From: Kalmusia sp. IMI 367209
Taxonomy: Eukaryota > Ascomycota > Dothideomycetes > Pleosporales > Didymosphaeriaceae
DNA length: 64,000 bases
Reading direction: 5' to 3'
NCBI GenBank assembly: GCA_027946365.1
Contig: JAPEUQ010000011.1
Coordinates: forward strand, 310,001 to 374,000
Each line of letters opens with the position of its first letter. Position 1 is the stretch's first letter. Positions 1-11,670 of this stretch are shown piece by piece. A program made the translations under genes and the position numbers. The notes under the pieces were generated by a model. That model did no database searches. It saw only the letters and a list, made by a program, of their open reading frames with translations, and had not been told where the DNA came from.

Positions 1-340
1 CCGCGTACCTAATGATAATGTGTCTTTCATCCGATGGGGGACTATAGTCGGGCACACTTGCTCGGGTGTTCCATTTGTTCAGACCCGCTACAGCCCGCAT
101 GTAACCTCACGGCGTGCATGCCGACTTCGGATCAGCGTACTTATCATGCACACAAGCGCTGCAGACAATATCTCTTGGGGTCGATTTCAGAAAAAGTATC
201 GAGCGTTTGTCTTAGCCGAGCTTCTAACGAGAGTATCTTAAGAATCTAGCTAGGTAACTAATTCCGAGACCTCCTTCTGGGACTTCTTCTGATAGAAACA
301 GATAATAGCATTGAGCAGACAGTTTCGGTACGATTCAACC
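1..340. other. Intergenic, upstream of CocE-type hydrolase
   Basis: No gene recognised. Two short overlapping ORFs (20-249) have no protein-like features. The stretch just before the hydrolase start is presumably its promoter and 5' leader; I see no clear TATA box. Confidence 0.4.
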
Positions 341-2344
341 ATGCAGCTCTTACCAATTCGCGTGATTTATCATGAGCCCATCATGCTGAGCGATGGAACC
401 GTTCTCTCAGCGATGATATGGCTTCCGGAGAACGCGAAAGATAATCCTGTCCCTGCAATATTAGAGTACTTGCCGTATCGCAAAAGCGATATGACCGCTG
501 AACGCGATGCGACGAACATGCCCTATGTCGCAGGTCGGGGGTATGCCTGCGTCCGCGTAGACATGCGTGGAACAGGCGACTCTCAAGGCCTTATACTAGG
601 CGAATACCTGAAGCAAGAGCAGGATGATGCACTCGAGATACTAAAATGGCTAGCAGCGCAAGAATGGTGCACTGGCTCGTGTGGAATGATTGGTATCTCA
701 TGGGGTGGCTTCAACTCACTGCAGGTTGCTGCGAGGAGACCGCCCGAGTTGAAGGCTATCGTAACTATGTGCTCTACAGACGATCGATACGCCGACGATA
801 TTCACTTTATGGGTGGTTGTGTGTTGACTGAGAATTTCACTTGGGCTGCTTCAATGTTGGCCATCAACTCTTGCCCGCCAGATCCAGCACTAGTTGGAGA
901 TCAGTGGCGGGATCTCTGGCTGCAGCGGCTAGAGTCTGGAGGCTTCTTTGCAAAAGAGTGGCATGAGAATCAAAGGCGCAACGATTTCTGGAAACACGGG
1001 TCCATCAATGAAGACTACAGCTCCATCGAAGCCGCAACTTACGTGGTGGGCGGATGGCAGGATCCGTACACAAATACGTTGTTTCGAATGCTGGAGAATC
1101 TGAATTGTCCGAAAAAAGGTCTTGTCGGACCCTGGGGCCACAAATATCCCAATTTTGCGAAACCTGGCCCGCAGATCGGATTCTTGCAAGAGACAGTCAG
1201 ATGGTGGGATAAGTGGCTCAAAGGGATCGACGACACGGGCATAATGGATGAACCTCAGCTCCGATGTTACCTACAAGATCCCGCGCCGCCAGCTGCTCAC
1301 GACAAGTTCCGCCCTGGCACGTGGGTTGCAGAAAAAGACTGGGTGGACTCAAAATCACTCACACGCCGTATGGGCCTTGCTCCAGGCCGCTTGATAGATG
1401 AGCTTCCTAGCACTTCTGAAAAAGCTGAAATTTGCTCTCCACAAACCCTTGGTTTCGCTGGCGGAAGATGGCTTATATTCGGTGTCGAAGGTGAGGGACC
1501 ATCGGATCAGCGTCTAGAAGCCGGTGGAAGCCTGGTATTTGATACTCAGCCCTTGAAGAAACCACTTGACCTTCTTGGACCCGCCATTTTGAACCTCCGT
1601 GTTGCTAGTAATAAACCGAACGCCATGGTAGCCGCAACCCTCTCTGAAGTCCTTCCGAACGGTGCTGCGACCCGCGTATCTTACGGTCTGCTGAACCTGA
1701 CTCATCGCGACGGCCATGAAGACCTGAAGGCGCTTGAACCGGGCAAGTTCTACGATGTGGCGCTGAAATTCAGCCATTTCGGACAGCGTCTCGGTGTTGG
1801 CAACCGCCTCCGCCTCGCGCTCTCCTCCACGTATTTCCCCATCGTCTGGCCATCCCCCGAAGTAACCACTCTCACCATCGACACTGCCTCGAGTTCCATC
1901 GACCTACCTGAGCGAAGCGCCAATCCCCTAGACTCGAAGCTTAAGCCCTTCGGTCCCCCAATCAATGGCACTCTCAAGAAGACTGAACTCCGCCCCGCCA
2001 TCCACAAGAACTATGTCAAACAAGACTGGGACTCAGGCCGCACGGAGCTAGTTGTGGACTGGGATGACGGAATGTGGGAAGTTGACGAAACAGGATGGCG
2101 ATTCGGTTGGAATACCGAATTAGTAACCGGCGTGCACCCAGCGGACCCCCTATCCGCAGAGGTAGAGCAGCGATTCGAGAGAGATTTCGAACGCGGCGAT
2201 ATAGTGCTGAAAATCAAGGGATGGACAAAGATGAGGATGACAGCTACGGATATGATTATGACGGCGCGCGTGGATGCTTGGGAAGGAGGGAAGGCAGTGT
2301 TCGGTCGTGATTATGAGTTTATCGTGCCGCGTGATCATGTCTAA
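341..2344 (+). CDS. CocE/NonD family alpha/beta hydrolase (X-Pro dipeptidyl-peptidase S15-like)
   Basis: Predicted serine hydrolase of the CocE/NonD superfamily, which includes cocaine esterase, glutaryl-7-ACA acylase and X-Pro dipeptidyl peptidases. It cleaves ester or amide bonds, and the substrate cannot be told. The frame is open upstream to a TTG at 311, but the first ATG is at 341 and gives 667 aa with no intron. The N-terminal alpha/beta-hydrolase fold has the nucleophile elbow GISWGGF (Ser about 120), an acid in GGWQDPY (Asp about 241) and the histidine in GPWGHKYP (His about 267), in the right order for a triad. The last 230 residues match the beta-jelly-roll C-terminal domain of this family. 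No signal peptide is visible, so it is probably cytosolic. It stands alone: the next gene on the right is 3 kb away. Confidence 0.88.
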   Translation: MQLLPIRVIYHEPIMLSDGTVLSAMIWLPENAKDNPVPAILEYLPYRKSDMTAERDATNMPYVAGRGYACVRVDMRGTGDSQGLILGEYLKQEQDDALEILKWLAAQEWCTGSCGMIGISWGGFNSLQVAARRPPELKAIVTMCSTDDRYADDIHFMGGCVLTENFTWAASMLAINSCPPDPALVGDQWRDLWLQRLESGGFFAKEWHENQRRNDFWKHGSINEDYSSIEAATYVVGGWQDPYTNTLFRMLENLNCPKKGLVGPWGHKYPNFAKPGPQIGFLQETVRWWDKWLKGIDDTGIMDEPQLRCYLQDPAPPAAHDKFRPGTWVAEKDWVDSKSLTRRMGLAPGRLIDELPSTSEKAEICSPQTLGFAGGRWLIFGVEGEGPSDQRLEAGGSLVFDTQPLKKPLDLLGPAILNLRVASNKPNAMVAATLSEVLPNGAATRVSYGLLNLTHRDGHEDLKALEPGKFYDVALKFSHFGQRLGVGNRLRLALSSTYFPIVWPSPEVTTLTIDTASSSIDLPERSANPLDSKLKPFGPPINGTLKKTELRPAIHKNYVKQDWDSGRTELVVDWDDGMWEVDETGWRFGWNTELVTGVHPADPLSAEVEQRFERDFERGDIVLKIKGWTKMRMTATDMIMTARVDAWEGGKAVFGRDYEFIVPRDHV

Positions 2345-5328
2345 AGTCGAGCACTTACTTTAATTGACATCATTAGATTGTAGCTCAATGATACCCTGGT
2401 CAAGAGGTTCATGAAAGCCGAGCAATGATACTTCTATGTCATAGCTCCACTAGTGCACACGCATCGTGGCTTTCATTTCATGCCACCGTAAATTAAAATC
2501 TATTGATACTGAATGAATGCATGGTGTTAATCATAACTGCTAACATAGCTGATTCAATTGTGCCACAAGAGGCCTGGGAGCAGAAGTATCTAGAGACGGA
2601 CGTTGTTGATGACGATGAGCATAAAAACATTATAGAAACTCAATAGATACAGCTACATGTATCGTTCTTTACCAAATTTCATCACCAGCATCACCGACCT
2701 CACCTATGGCCCACACTGTAACATGATTTAGTTTTTCCCACAGAGCTCAACATGAAATCTTGAAGCTTTCTTTAGGTCCCAAGAAGAGGACTAGCCCTGC
2801 GGTTAGTATAGATCATGCAGAATACTCTGCTTGATACACTCTCCAAGGACTCATCACGTGCAGATGGCCTTAAACCCCGATGTGATTGACGAGCCTGGGT
2901 ACAAGCAGAAATGTGCTGGAACAATTCTTTGTTAAATTCCAAAGTGATGTGATCCAATAATCGGTTCAAGGATCCTCATCAGCTTCTTCATATGTGTGAC
3001 ATCGAAATGATTTTCGAAACGAGAACGAGGCAATGACAGCCACATTACCGTTGTCTGCCTCTGTTTTAGTCTCCCCAACCTAATCATCATTAGGAATCGA
3101 TTCAGGCTTTTTGTTCTATAGAATCGAGATGTATTGAAGCGCGTAGAACAACAGTCGGGCAGAAGTGAATGCTTTTGTACCCGTGGATCGAAAAAGTCAC
3201 GTGTAGTCAAGCCACCAGATCTTCAAGCTATGCTGATCAGCGACTTCAACAGTCATTGAGTGCTCGAGTATTCTCCACGATGCCGGAACGACGAACATGC
3301 CTTTGTGTGGATATTGCATGCGAATCTTCAGTCCTCAACACTATCGAGACACCATAGGAATGTGACACGTCGCTATCAGTTTGCCCACAGAGACCACCAC
3401 ATATTTATAATAACTTCGGATTCTAGACTACCACACGGAGCGCAACATTCGGAGGTTTGATGGTCCTTTTTAGTTCATAATGGAGGCCACGATAAGAGTG
3501 TAGAGTACCAGCTCAGCAATGCGGACTACTTTTATACCTTCCCCAAAAGGTCACTTGTAACTATTTACTTCGGATATGGACCACGGTGATTTGAGTCATG
3601 TGAGTAACTCCATCTGTGCAGAAACTTCACCTTTGAATAATCAGTATTGTCTTTGGTGGCTCCACAGGACTGACCCAGCGCTACCCTCAACACAAGTATA
3701 AAAGACCTTTCTTTCTCCTCCTAATTTCTTCTACACACACTTACTCATGTCGTTAGCGGGGACTTAAAACTACAAGTGCACAATACGATGTTCTTTGCTG
3801 GAGGGACTGAGATCATGCTAACAGAAAGCTATGTCGAGATGTCCGTCCGCCGTCTACAACACGGAGGAGGTTATCAACACGCAATATTCCGAAGCATCCG
3901 GTGGACTTCAAAGACACCCATCAATTGGAGCGCGAGCACATGTGGGCGTTTCTGCTCAGTTTCTGCCGCGAACTCGTATTGCAAACCCCGTATGTGAACT
4001 GTGCCCGTCCGACTTCCGGAACATAAACGTGCTAGACATCGGCCCATGGCAGGGGCAATGAGTCGCATCTGAAAATCAAAATAAAGAAGAGATGCAGAAA
4101 AAATTGGAATGGGAGCATTCAAATACAAGAGCCAACCACCTCATGGAGAAGGTTGTGCAGCCTGTTTGGTGGCTTAAAAGAATCCCTTGACCCCCGATGG
4201 AGGGAATCCGCAAGCTCCGACATTGAAATTTCAAACTCGTTCACTTACGCCGGAGCGTTTTGGCGTCGTTCTCCGAGAAACAAAAGGCATCATCTACGTT
4301 CTCGTGGGGACGCGTTTGTCCGCAAAACTTGCGAAGAGAAAAATACTTTCCCAAGCGGCAAACGTGAGGATTCTACAACAAAGTAAACTCAGCGCCGAGA
4401 CAAAGTAGCCTTCCATGCGGAGAGGCACTGCGCGGCGTCCGAGGAACAGAAGTCCATATGAAATGGTTAGATGTGTGCGTATGGGGTTGAATAAAGCTCA
4501 TGGCCAAAGGAAAAGGAGAAGCAGTACCATGCACATACAATTATCTTTTGGCATTGAACCTAACCCTCCGCTCAAAGACTTCGAATATTCCAGTCACTCG
4601 TCACTCTTTACGTCTTCCTCCTAAACCGCTTCCTAACGAGCTTATGCGCACATGGCCAATCTCCAAGAGAACGTGTACATGCCAATGGCCTTCCCTGTTC
4701 TTGGTCTCCACACGTCCTGCGTACACAAAGAGGGGGCCTTAGAAGTCAATTCTCAGATGCCGATGTTGTTTCCGCGGTTAGGAGGCTTTAATCATGCTTC
4801 ATTGGATTGCTATAGGGATGAATGCGCCTGGGTGTGGTGCCCCAGGACTGAAACGATTAGCAACGACATTCATAGGCGTGTGCCTGGTCGTGGTGCGGGC
4901 TGGGAATGGGAGGATTACCTAGTGGCATGCTGGGCTTGTCTTGGATGGTACAATCACGAGAAATTTTGACCTTCACATACTTTGGACGTGATTTTCTTCG
5001 TTGGGGACGAGAATTAGATTTTGACACGCTCATGTTGCGCTCTTCGTGGGAGGGGGGATGCGTGTTAGCTCTGCAGGCTGTGGGTTAGCGATTGGGCTTG
5101 TGTGATTTCAGGTAGAGCTGCAATGACGATGATTATCATCATTAGACTAGATGGCGAGAAGGTCAACAAAGCACATTATAACGCTCCTTCCAATGCCACA
5201 AGAAAGTCGATACATTCAAATGCCCCACTCCACAGACGTTGAAGTCCTCTAACCATGCCATAGAAAACCTCAATTTTGCCCTCGAACTCCAAGAAACTCC
5301 ATGCTTACACACAATACTTCCCCCGCAC
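2345..5328. other. Intergenic, 3 kb, no convincing gene
   Basis: Moderately AT-rich. A promoter-like stretch with tataaaag (about 3697) and a CT-rich, ACACAC tract runs into an ATG at about 3747 that stops after six codons. The 3780-4070 segment is open in more than one frame and cannot be assigned. A possible small ORF at 4652-4969 is listed separately. Confidence 0.4.
4652..4969 (+). CDS. Possible small hypothetical protein, 105 aa
   Basis: An ATG-initiated uninterrupted frame of 105 codons. The product is rich in Trp, Cys and Met: six Cys, and a C-terminal run with WEWEDY and CWACLGW. I recognise no family, signal peptide or domain, and no splice signals extend it. Its length is only slightly above chance for this region, so it may not be a gene. 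The start is a true ATG, unlike many neighbouring ORFs that begin at TTG or GTG. Confidence 0.2.
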   Translation: MANLQENVYMPMAFPVLGLHTSCVHKEGALEVNSQMPMLFPRLGGFNHASLDCYRDECAWVWCPRTETISNDIHRRVPGRGAGWEWEDYLVACWACLGWYNHEKF

Positions 5329-6971
5329 CTACGCCTTCCCAGTCAACCCGCCCTGCCTAACCATCCACGTCAAAAGATCCACCTTGGTCACGACGGCCAC
5401 AGCCTTCAGCTCGCCGTCCACCCTCTCCGTGACCACGGCGGCGGCATTCCACTCGAAGAAGCGCATCAGGTCGCTGAGCTTGGTCTCGCGCGTGATCTCG
5501 ACAAACTGCCGGGTGACCTGCTCCCCCGCGCCATCCAGGTGCAGGCGGCCCAGGTCCTTGACGACTTCCTCGAGCTTCCGGAAATCGAACATGACGTCCT
5601 CGACGCTCGTCTTCGGGGAAGCGCGGCCCGAGGCGAGGTACGAGAGTAGGTTGCCGAGCGTGACGAGCCCGACGAGTTTGGATTTGCCCGAGGAGGAGTA
5701 GGCGGATACGGGGAGCTGGTCGAAGCCTTTTTCGCGCATGGTTTCGATGGCTTCGGAGCAGGGGGAGTTTGTGGGGATAGTGGTGACTGGTTTGAGGCGG
5801 AGTGCAGCGATGGTAGCGCCGTTGAAGGAGTCGTTTTTGAGGGAGCCGGAGCGGGCACGAGAGATAGCTGTGTCGGGGGTCATTGGTGGTGTGGGGGGAA
5901 GGAGGTCGTTTGCAGCAAGCCAGTCGTCGTCTACGAACTACAAACTAGTTAGCATGTTGCTCGCTTTGAGGTGGTGAGTTGAGGTTTGGGAATACGTACC
6001 TTGCTGAGGTAGCTCCTGATGCTGTCTGGACACACGACGACTACGACGTCATCCTGACCTAGATTTAACTCCTGGATCGCTTTCACGGCAGCGTCCATTG
6101 CGCTCCCGCTGCTCCCACCACATAATATGCCCTCCTCAGAGATCAATCTCCTCGCGTACTGAAATGCTGTCCGGTCATCCGTCTTGTACCACTTATCCAC
6201 AATCTTCTGCTCCAACACATCCGGGATAAAGTCATAGCCAATGCCCTCAACCTTATACGCCTCATTGACATGGTCCTGGTTCAGTATCTCAGGCAGCGCC
6301 AAGATGCTGCCCTGAGGATCCGCCGCAATGATCTTCACATCCCTCCTGTGCTTGTGGATGCCCCTCGCAATACCAGTCACCGTACCCCCCGTGCCAGCGC
6401 CCGCGACTATGCACGTCACCTTCCCCTCGGTCTGGGTCCAGATCTCCTCGGCCGTCCCGTACTCATGCGCAAGCGGATTATCCGCATTCGTATACTGATC
6501 CAAGATGTGCGCGTTGGGCAGCTCCTTGACCAACCGCCTCGCAACCCCAATGTGGCTCTCGGGACTGTCCCACGCAGCGCTCGTCGGCGTCCTGACCACC
6601 TCGGCGCCCAGCGCCTTCAGCACCGCCACCTTCTCCGGGCTCATCTTCTCCGGCAGCGTGATGATGACCTTGTACCCCTTGACGGCGCCCACGAGCGCGA
6701 GCCCGATGCCCGTGTTGCCGGACGTTGGCTCGATGAGCGTGTCGCCTGGCTTTATGCGGCCCACGCGCTCGGCTTCCTCGACCATGCGCAGCGCGATGCG
6801 ATCCTTGACGCTGCCGCCCGCGTTAAACATCTCGAGCTTTGCATAGACGGTCGCGGTGATACCGAGGGATTGGGGGATCTTGTTGAGGCGAACGAGCGGC
6901 GTGTTGCCGATTTGCTGGGTGATGTTGTCCATCACCACTGGGGGGATGGCGGGGCGCGTCTTCGTAGACAT
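5329..6971 (-). CDS. Cystathionine beta-synthase
   Basis: PLP enzyme that condenses serine and homocysteine to cystathionine in the cytosol, the first step of reverse transsulfuration. Two exons: 6971-6000 and 5937-5329. The 62-nt intron has donor GTACGT after SYLSK, branch CTAAC and acceptor TTTGTAG, and translation resumes in phase with FVDDDW. Total 526 aa, close to the yeast enzyme (507 aa). Residues 15-330 are the fold-type II PLP domain: the Schiff-base lysine is in GGSVKDR (Lys56), the substrate loop is TSGNTG, the phosphate-binding loop is GAGTGGT, and [10 protein letters not shown] closes the domain. The second exon holds two CBS motifs. The N-terminal heme-binding extension of animal CBS is absent, as in yeast. 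A cysteine-synthase identity is unlikely because of the C-terminal CBS pair and the PDSIRSY signature. Confidence 0.95.
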
Positions 6972-9346
6972 TGTGTGGGGGTTTTCAGGCTCTTCTCGAA
7001 GTTGTGGACGTTTCGAGGTAGAGGTAGCACAGGAAAGCGAGTGTAGTTTTACGCCGGGAAGGCAGATGGCGAGCGGCGTGGGTAACTATGGGTGGAGGTT
7101 TTGAGCGGCGTGATCAAAGTTCTTCGGCCAAGTCCGTCGTCCGAAATCCAGCCCTCGGAATTAGCAACCGTTTCCTCTCAGAAAGGCTTGGGCAGGAGGT
7201 TTAGTCTCACAGAAGCAGAAAGTGTTTCTAGAGTTCGCCTCAATGTCGCAATTTGAGCTTTCGCATGCGCAAGTTTCCGCGTCTCCTGTCAAAACAAAGT
7301 CTGCCACCTACCCGCAGACGTCAGGGCACCGTTGACCCGCCACTAACCGATCCTCGGTTCCAGTCCACCTTATTCAGCGAAGCTAATCCTCTTTCGTCCT
7401 CACTCAGCCTTACGATGAAGACGGAGTGGCACCAGCATGTTTCGATCATTTTTATCGTGAAGGTCCTATGTTCACAAAACCATGTCACGTTTACAGATCT
7501 AGGCCCATGCTCAGATATATTTGATTAAGAATTTACAACAGCACTGTAAATAGCTATCTATCCGCGCGAGTTTCTTTCCTTGTAACCACGGCACTTCTCT
7601 CAACTACCGACAGCCAACACCTACTAGTCACGTAGCACCTAGATTAATGTCTGCGTATATCTGCAAGGCACCAAGTACGCCTAGCCTGAAAATACCCACT
7701 GCGCACCTGCACTCGAGATCTTCAGGGACATGGTCGTACCGCAGCGGAAGAGGCCAAGAGACGCGAGGCCGCAAGGCGTCCCGGCCCATACTCGATACGA
7801 ACAATACCCACTTTGATATGTTGTTGTTTCCGAGAATGTACCTGGACGGAGGCAGTGTGCATACCAGGGGGCTTAAAATGGTTGCGTGTACGCCAGTTGG
7901 AGAGACGATGGGTGTGGGGAGGCATAGCGCAGGGAAGATTGATGAAGAGCCAGGGTCGTGAAGTCCGTTGATCAACCCCACCCACCTCAACTGCTCCCTG
8001 ACACAGCCATCGCGAAACAACCCCGGCCAGTCTACGTCGAATCGGACTATGAGAGCGATGTGAAGCAGGTCCCGAGCCACTTCGCACGATAACATACGAG
8101 CTCGCCGCGTTGGTTCGCAGGATCCTCTACTGAGAAGGATATACCGAACACGAGAAGCCGGTAGTGCTGTCTCGCATTACCTGCTCCTTATACTCTTCCC
8201 TCCCCATACGTCCGATCCGCCACTTTGACCACCATGTCGAGCCCTACGTCGCGCTGCCCCTGCCAGCAGCTACGCATGCTGGTAAGCTGATGCGCCACAC
8301 CGCGATCAGCGCATCCACCCCTGCCCGCAACGGGAGGGAAGGATGCGGAGCAGTACGGAACGCTTCCCAAAATGAACAAATAGTCTGACGACCCCCGGCC
8401 CCAAGCGTTGCCCTATGAGCCCTCAACCTCAGTCATTGCGCTGCGGCCGTGTCTTAGCCGGGTACCCTGCCACCTCCACAGCAGAGCACGCGTCAGGCGT
8501 GGTGTCTCAGTGGATCTCGAGGGTTGTCAGCTGACTGGCTTCGCGAAAGATTCGCTACGGCGTGTGTGCTAACCACTGCTGTCGCCATCGTGGGACACGG
8601 GAGAGTATGACATGAGCCTCCATGGCGTTTGTTGGACGGTCTACAACGCGGAGCATTACGTTCGGGCCGATACCGAACTTATTGCAACAAGCGACAGCGT
8701 GATCAAGACCAGCCAAACAGATGATGAATGCGGCCTGGACCTACGGTAGAGGGAACGCGCAAGCATGTAAGCACATCAGCCTTAATCCGAGACGGGCCGA
8801 ACTGGTCAAGCCAGTAGGGAAACGATAGGGACTACTGATTCGTGGCGGTAGGGCTGAAGGCTGGGTCCACAATTTTTCTCAGCCCTGCCGATGTTCGTCT
8901 GAGGATGACCTGTGACGGGGGATCGAACAAAATGGCGCACCAAGAGGTCAGACGTCGTTGTTTGTCACCGATCAACGTGGTTTGAACCAGAGCGTTGGGA
9001 GAACATGCGGTGTAATATCCCAGCATAGGGGCTGCTGGTTCTTGCTGTCATTCGATGTGACTAAATATGCACTCTTGCTTGTATGCGAGACCTTCCTATA
9101 ATGCACCCAAAGCTGGCTGTGTCGCGGTGACGGTGAAGTAATGCTTGGCTGATATGACTTGGACCAGCCAAAGAGGAAGTAGATCCCTCGTTGGTCCATC
9201 GTCTGGCGGAGAATGTTTGCATTGTCATCCAGCATCCCGCCCAAAGGGAAAACGGTGAGCGTGAGCGGTGATGATGCTTGAGCGCGGACCACAATTCCAC
9301 GGGTAAGGCTGATTCACAGGACGGTTCGAGAACCGAACCGGCGACC
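6972..9346. other. Intergenic, 2.4 kb, no gene seen
   Basis: Upstream of CBS and downstream of SRP receptor beta. ORFs on both strands at 7.6-8.1 kb are mutual shadows without recognisable domains or consistent splice signals. A short perfect hairpin with arms cggtt/aaccg lies near 9314-9327, just beyond the SRP receptor stop; a terminator-like role is only a guess. Confidence 0.4.
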
Positions 9347-10360
9347 TCACAACTGCGCGGCAATCCAGTCATACCAGGCCTTCACATCTGCGCCTTCCCC
9401 ACCAATTACATTACCTCCTTGCACCGTGACGTTTGTCCCCACTTCCTCCATCTGGACAAATTCGAAGCTGCCCTCGCCTCCCTCGCCTAGCCACTCACGC
9501 TCCTCGTCTAGACCCTCGTCGTCGCCGTCCATGGCGACTCCTGAATCCTTCAAACCCTTTGCCCGACTCTTCCTGACCTCTGAGATGGCCTTTTCGAGCT
9601 GTTGCGAGACGAGATGCGGCGGGAGTGCCGTAAATAGATCCATCTTGTTCGCTGCTATCAGCACGGGAATCTCCTTGGGTCCCTTGCTAGACTTCGCCCC
9701 GGTATATCGCTTCTGCAAGGCCAGCAATACATCATGTAGGTACTCGGCCGTCTCGTTGAGGCCTGCTTCTTCGGCGACCGATGCCGCGTCAACAATGAAG
9801 ATGATGCCGCGGACATTGGAAGGATTGGCTAGCTGCGTCGTCGCAAAGTGGCGTAGCTTTCCGTGGCCCGGGGTGTCGAGAAGCAGAAAGCGGCGCGAGC
9901 GCTCATACGCTGGGTCGCCTGGCGAGCGATAGTGCGACGAGTGGGGGACATGGTCGTCTGCGAGAAGGACCTCGATCGACAGTGGAGCAGTCGAGGTGTG
10001 TGTCTGCGCTACGGCCTTGCGCTCCGTCTGGGGTTAGGTCAGCACATTGCAGCAGAGGGCAGTGAAAGAAGCTGCAGATTAAATAGCAGATGGGGGCGAT
10101 TTCTAGGGTAGGAAGTCGCAACGGACGTCTGCGCCCCGCGAAAACAGGAAAGTACCCACCAGTGTGAGAAAGGCCGTCTTCCCGCCGCCGCTGGGGCCAA
10201 TTAGTAGGAAGGCGGGCAGCGTCGTCGGCGTCGCTTTGCGGTAGATGAAGGTGTGCAGCAGAATGGGCAGCAGTAAGGCAAGCACAAACGTGACGGCGAT
10301 GGTTGAAGCCTTGGGCGCGAACGCCGCCGTGGCCCAGCTGTCCTCGTCGTACCACGCCAT
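9347..10360 (-). CDS. Signal recognition particle receptor subunit beta
   Basis: Membrane-anchored small GTPase that holds the SRP receptor alpha subunit at the endoplasmic reticulum during co-translational targeting. Two exons: 10360-10160 (67 codons, phase 0) and 10027-9347, with a 132-nt intron (donor GTGGGT, acceptor CCCCAG). Total 293 aa. Residues 20-39 are a hydrophobic anchor. The G1 P-loop is GPSGGGKT (55-62), G3 is DTPGHGKL (118-125) and G4 is NKMD (194-197). An acidic insert (residues about 218-240) precedes the C-terminal WYDWIAAQL helix. The domain order, the N-terminal anchor and the G3 form DTPGH rather than DxxGQ point to SRP receptor beta and not Arf/Sar. The start MAWYDEDSW is the only ATG ahead of the anchor in frame. 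Confidence 0.93.
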
Positions 10361-11670
10361 CAATGTGTGTGAGGAGTGGAGCGGGGATGTGCGTCGAGCT
10401 TGAAGGTGCGTGGGGGGGGCGGTTTGGGGATGACGACAACGTGTGTTGTACCCTGAAGGTTTTCGCGCGCAGAGGCTGGCGCTATCGCGGAACCACTTCC
10501 GCAAGCCGGCGGGAGCTAGTCATAGCTTCCTTTCACCTCATCAACACACCCCTTCCGTGCTGTGACAGCCTGCATATGTGCAGACGTATCGTTAGCTGGA
10601 CAACTCCGAAATACATGATACAAAGGAGGAAACCGTCTACAAATGGCTGCTTGTATATGAGAAGGGCCGCCTGCTCGATTCAAACTACACACGCTTTTGG
10701 GACTATATAATCATACATAGACAAGGCCACCGTCGTTAGTACCTGGTCATCCTCCACCTCTTCTCGTTACAGTCTCTCTCTCTCTCTCTCTCTCACTCAC
10801 TCCCGTATCCCAAGAAAGCCGTGACCCATGACCCATGATTCATACATTGCCAACAGCCCGCCATTTCCCTTGAGCGACGTTGGCAGACCACCGCCCGTGC
10901 CTGGCGGGTACAGCATAATAGAAAGGGTATGTCCGTCCATTTTTAAACCTATGCTCCATGCACCATGCGCAGCCCGAGCCCGTTGCATACATACCGAAGA
11001 GATTCCCATGACAATTCAAGCCCAGCCGAAGCACCTAACACCTGTGGCATCTCCCTAGATGCGAACGGCCGGACAAGACATTAAAACAATACGAGACAAT
11101 GAAACACAGAGATGAAATAGTCGCTCATGCAAGTCATTAGCTCATGACGGGATGGAAGCGCTTGTGCAGGATTAAATATGCTGATAAGGGGGGGAAACCG
11201 AATTGAAAAGAACACCTGGAACTGGTTCGGGTAAAGAGAGGCGAACAAGACAAGCCATGTCTTGACAAGTTGACAAACGGCATTCCTATGCGCAAAAGCG
11301 CAGGATTCCTGCCCCGTACCGATTCCGTCATGCGCTCTTCCTTCATGCCACCGGCTGGGGCCTAGTGTCAATGCTACGAAAGATGGTGTCCGTGCGCAGT
11401 TCGGGCGGGACAGGACTGTCATTGGCTGCGGGAGAGTCGCCACTCTTTACCCAATCGAATTATAATATGGCCGAGTTAACATGTTGTTGTAATAATCGGG
11501 GATGTTGATAGACGTGAGCGGGGTCGCGCTCATGTGCCGCTCGCGGTGCGCGGGGTGGTGGGTCCCCGAGATCAGCATGGCTGCACTTGAATAAGCCCAC
11601 CAGGGAAAAGCCGATTGTTGAGAAAGATCCGGTCAACGGAGATTGCGAATCGGCGAAGCGCTCTCGCAAC
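10361..11670. other. Intergenic between SRP receptor beta and VIB-1-like gene
   Basis: No gene recognised. It contains a CT dinucleotide microsatellite at about 10773-10794 and probably the 3' untranslated region of the Ndt80-fold regulator at its right end. Confidence 0.45.
10773..10794. repeat. CT dinucleotide microsatellite
   Basis: About eleven uninterrupted CT units, ending in ACTCACTC. A simple repeat in an intergenic position. Confidence 0.9.

Noticed and set aside
311..340. N-terminal extension of the CocE-type hydrolase
   Set aside because: It would start at TTG; the first ATG at 341 is preferred in a eukaryote.
3776..4061. Overlapping ORFs behind a promoter-like sequence
   Set aside because: Two frames look equally coding-like, neither has a recognised family, and I found no splice model to choose between them.
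6270..7046. 258-codon ORF antisense to cystathionine beta-synthase
   Set aside because: Shadow frame of a well-conserved gene on the other strand.
9300..9340. Possible tRNA (GGTTCGA-like B box)
   Set aside because: No matching A box or acceptor stem; the sequence is a simple 5-bp hairpin.
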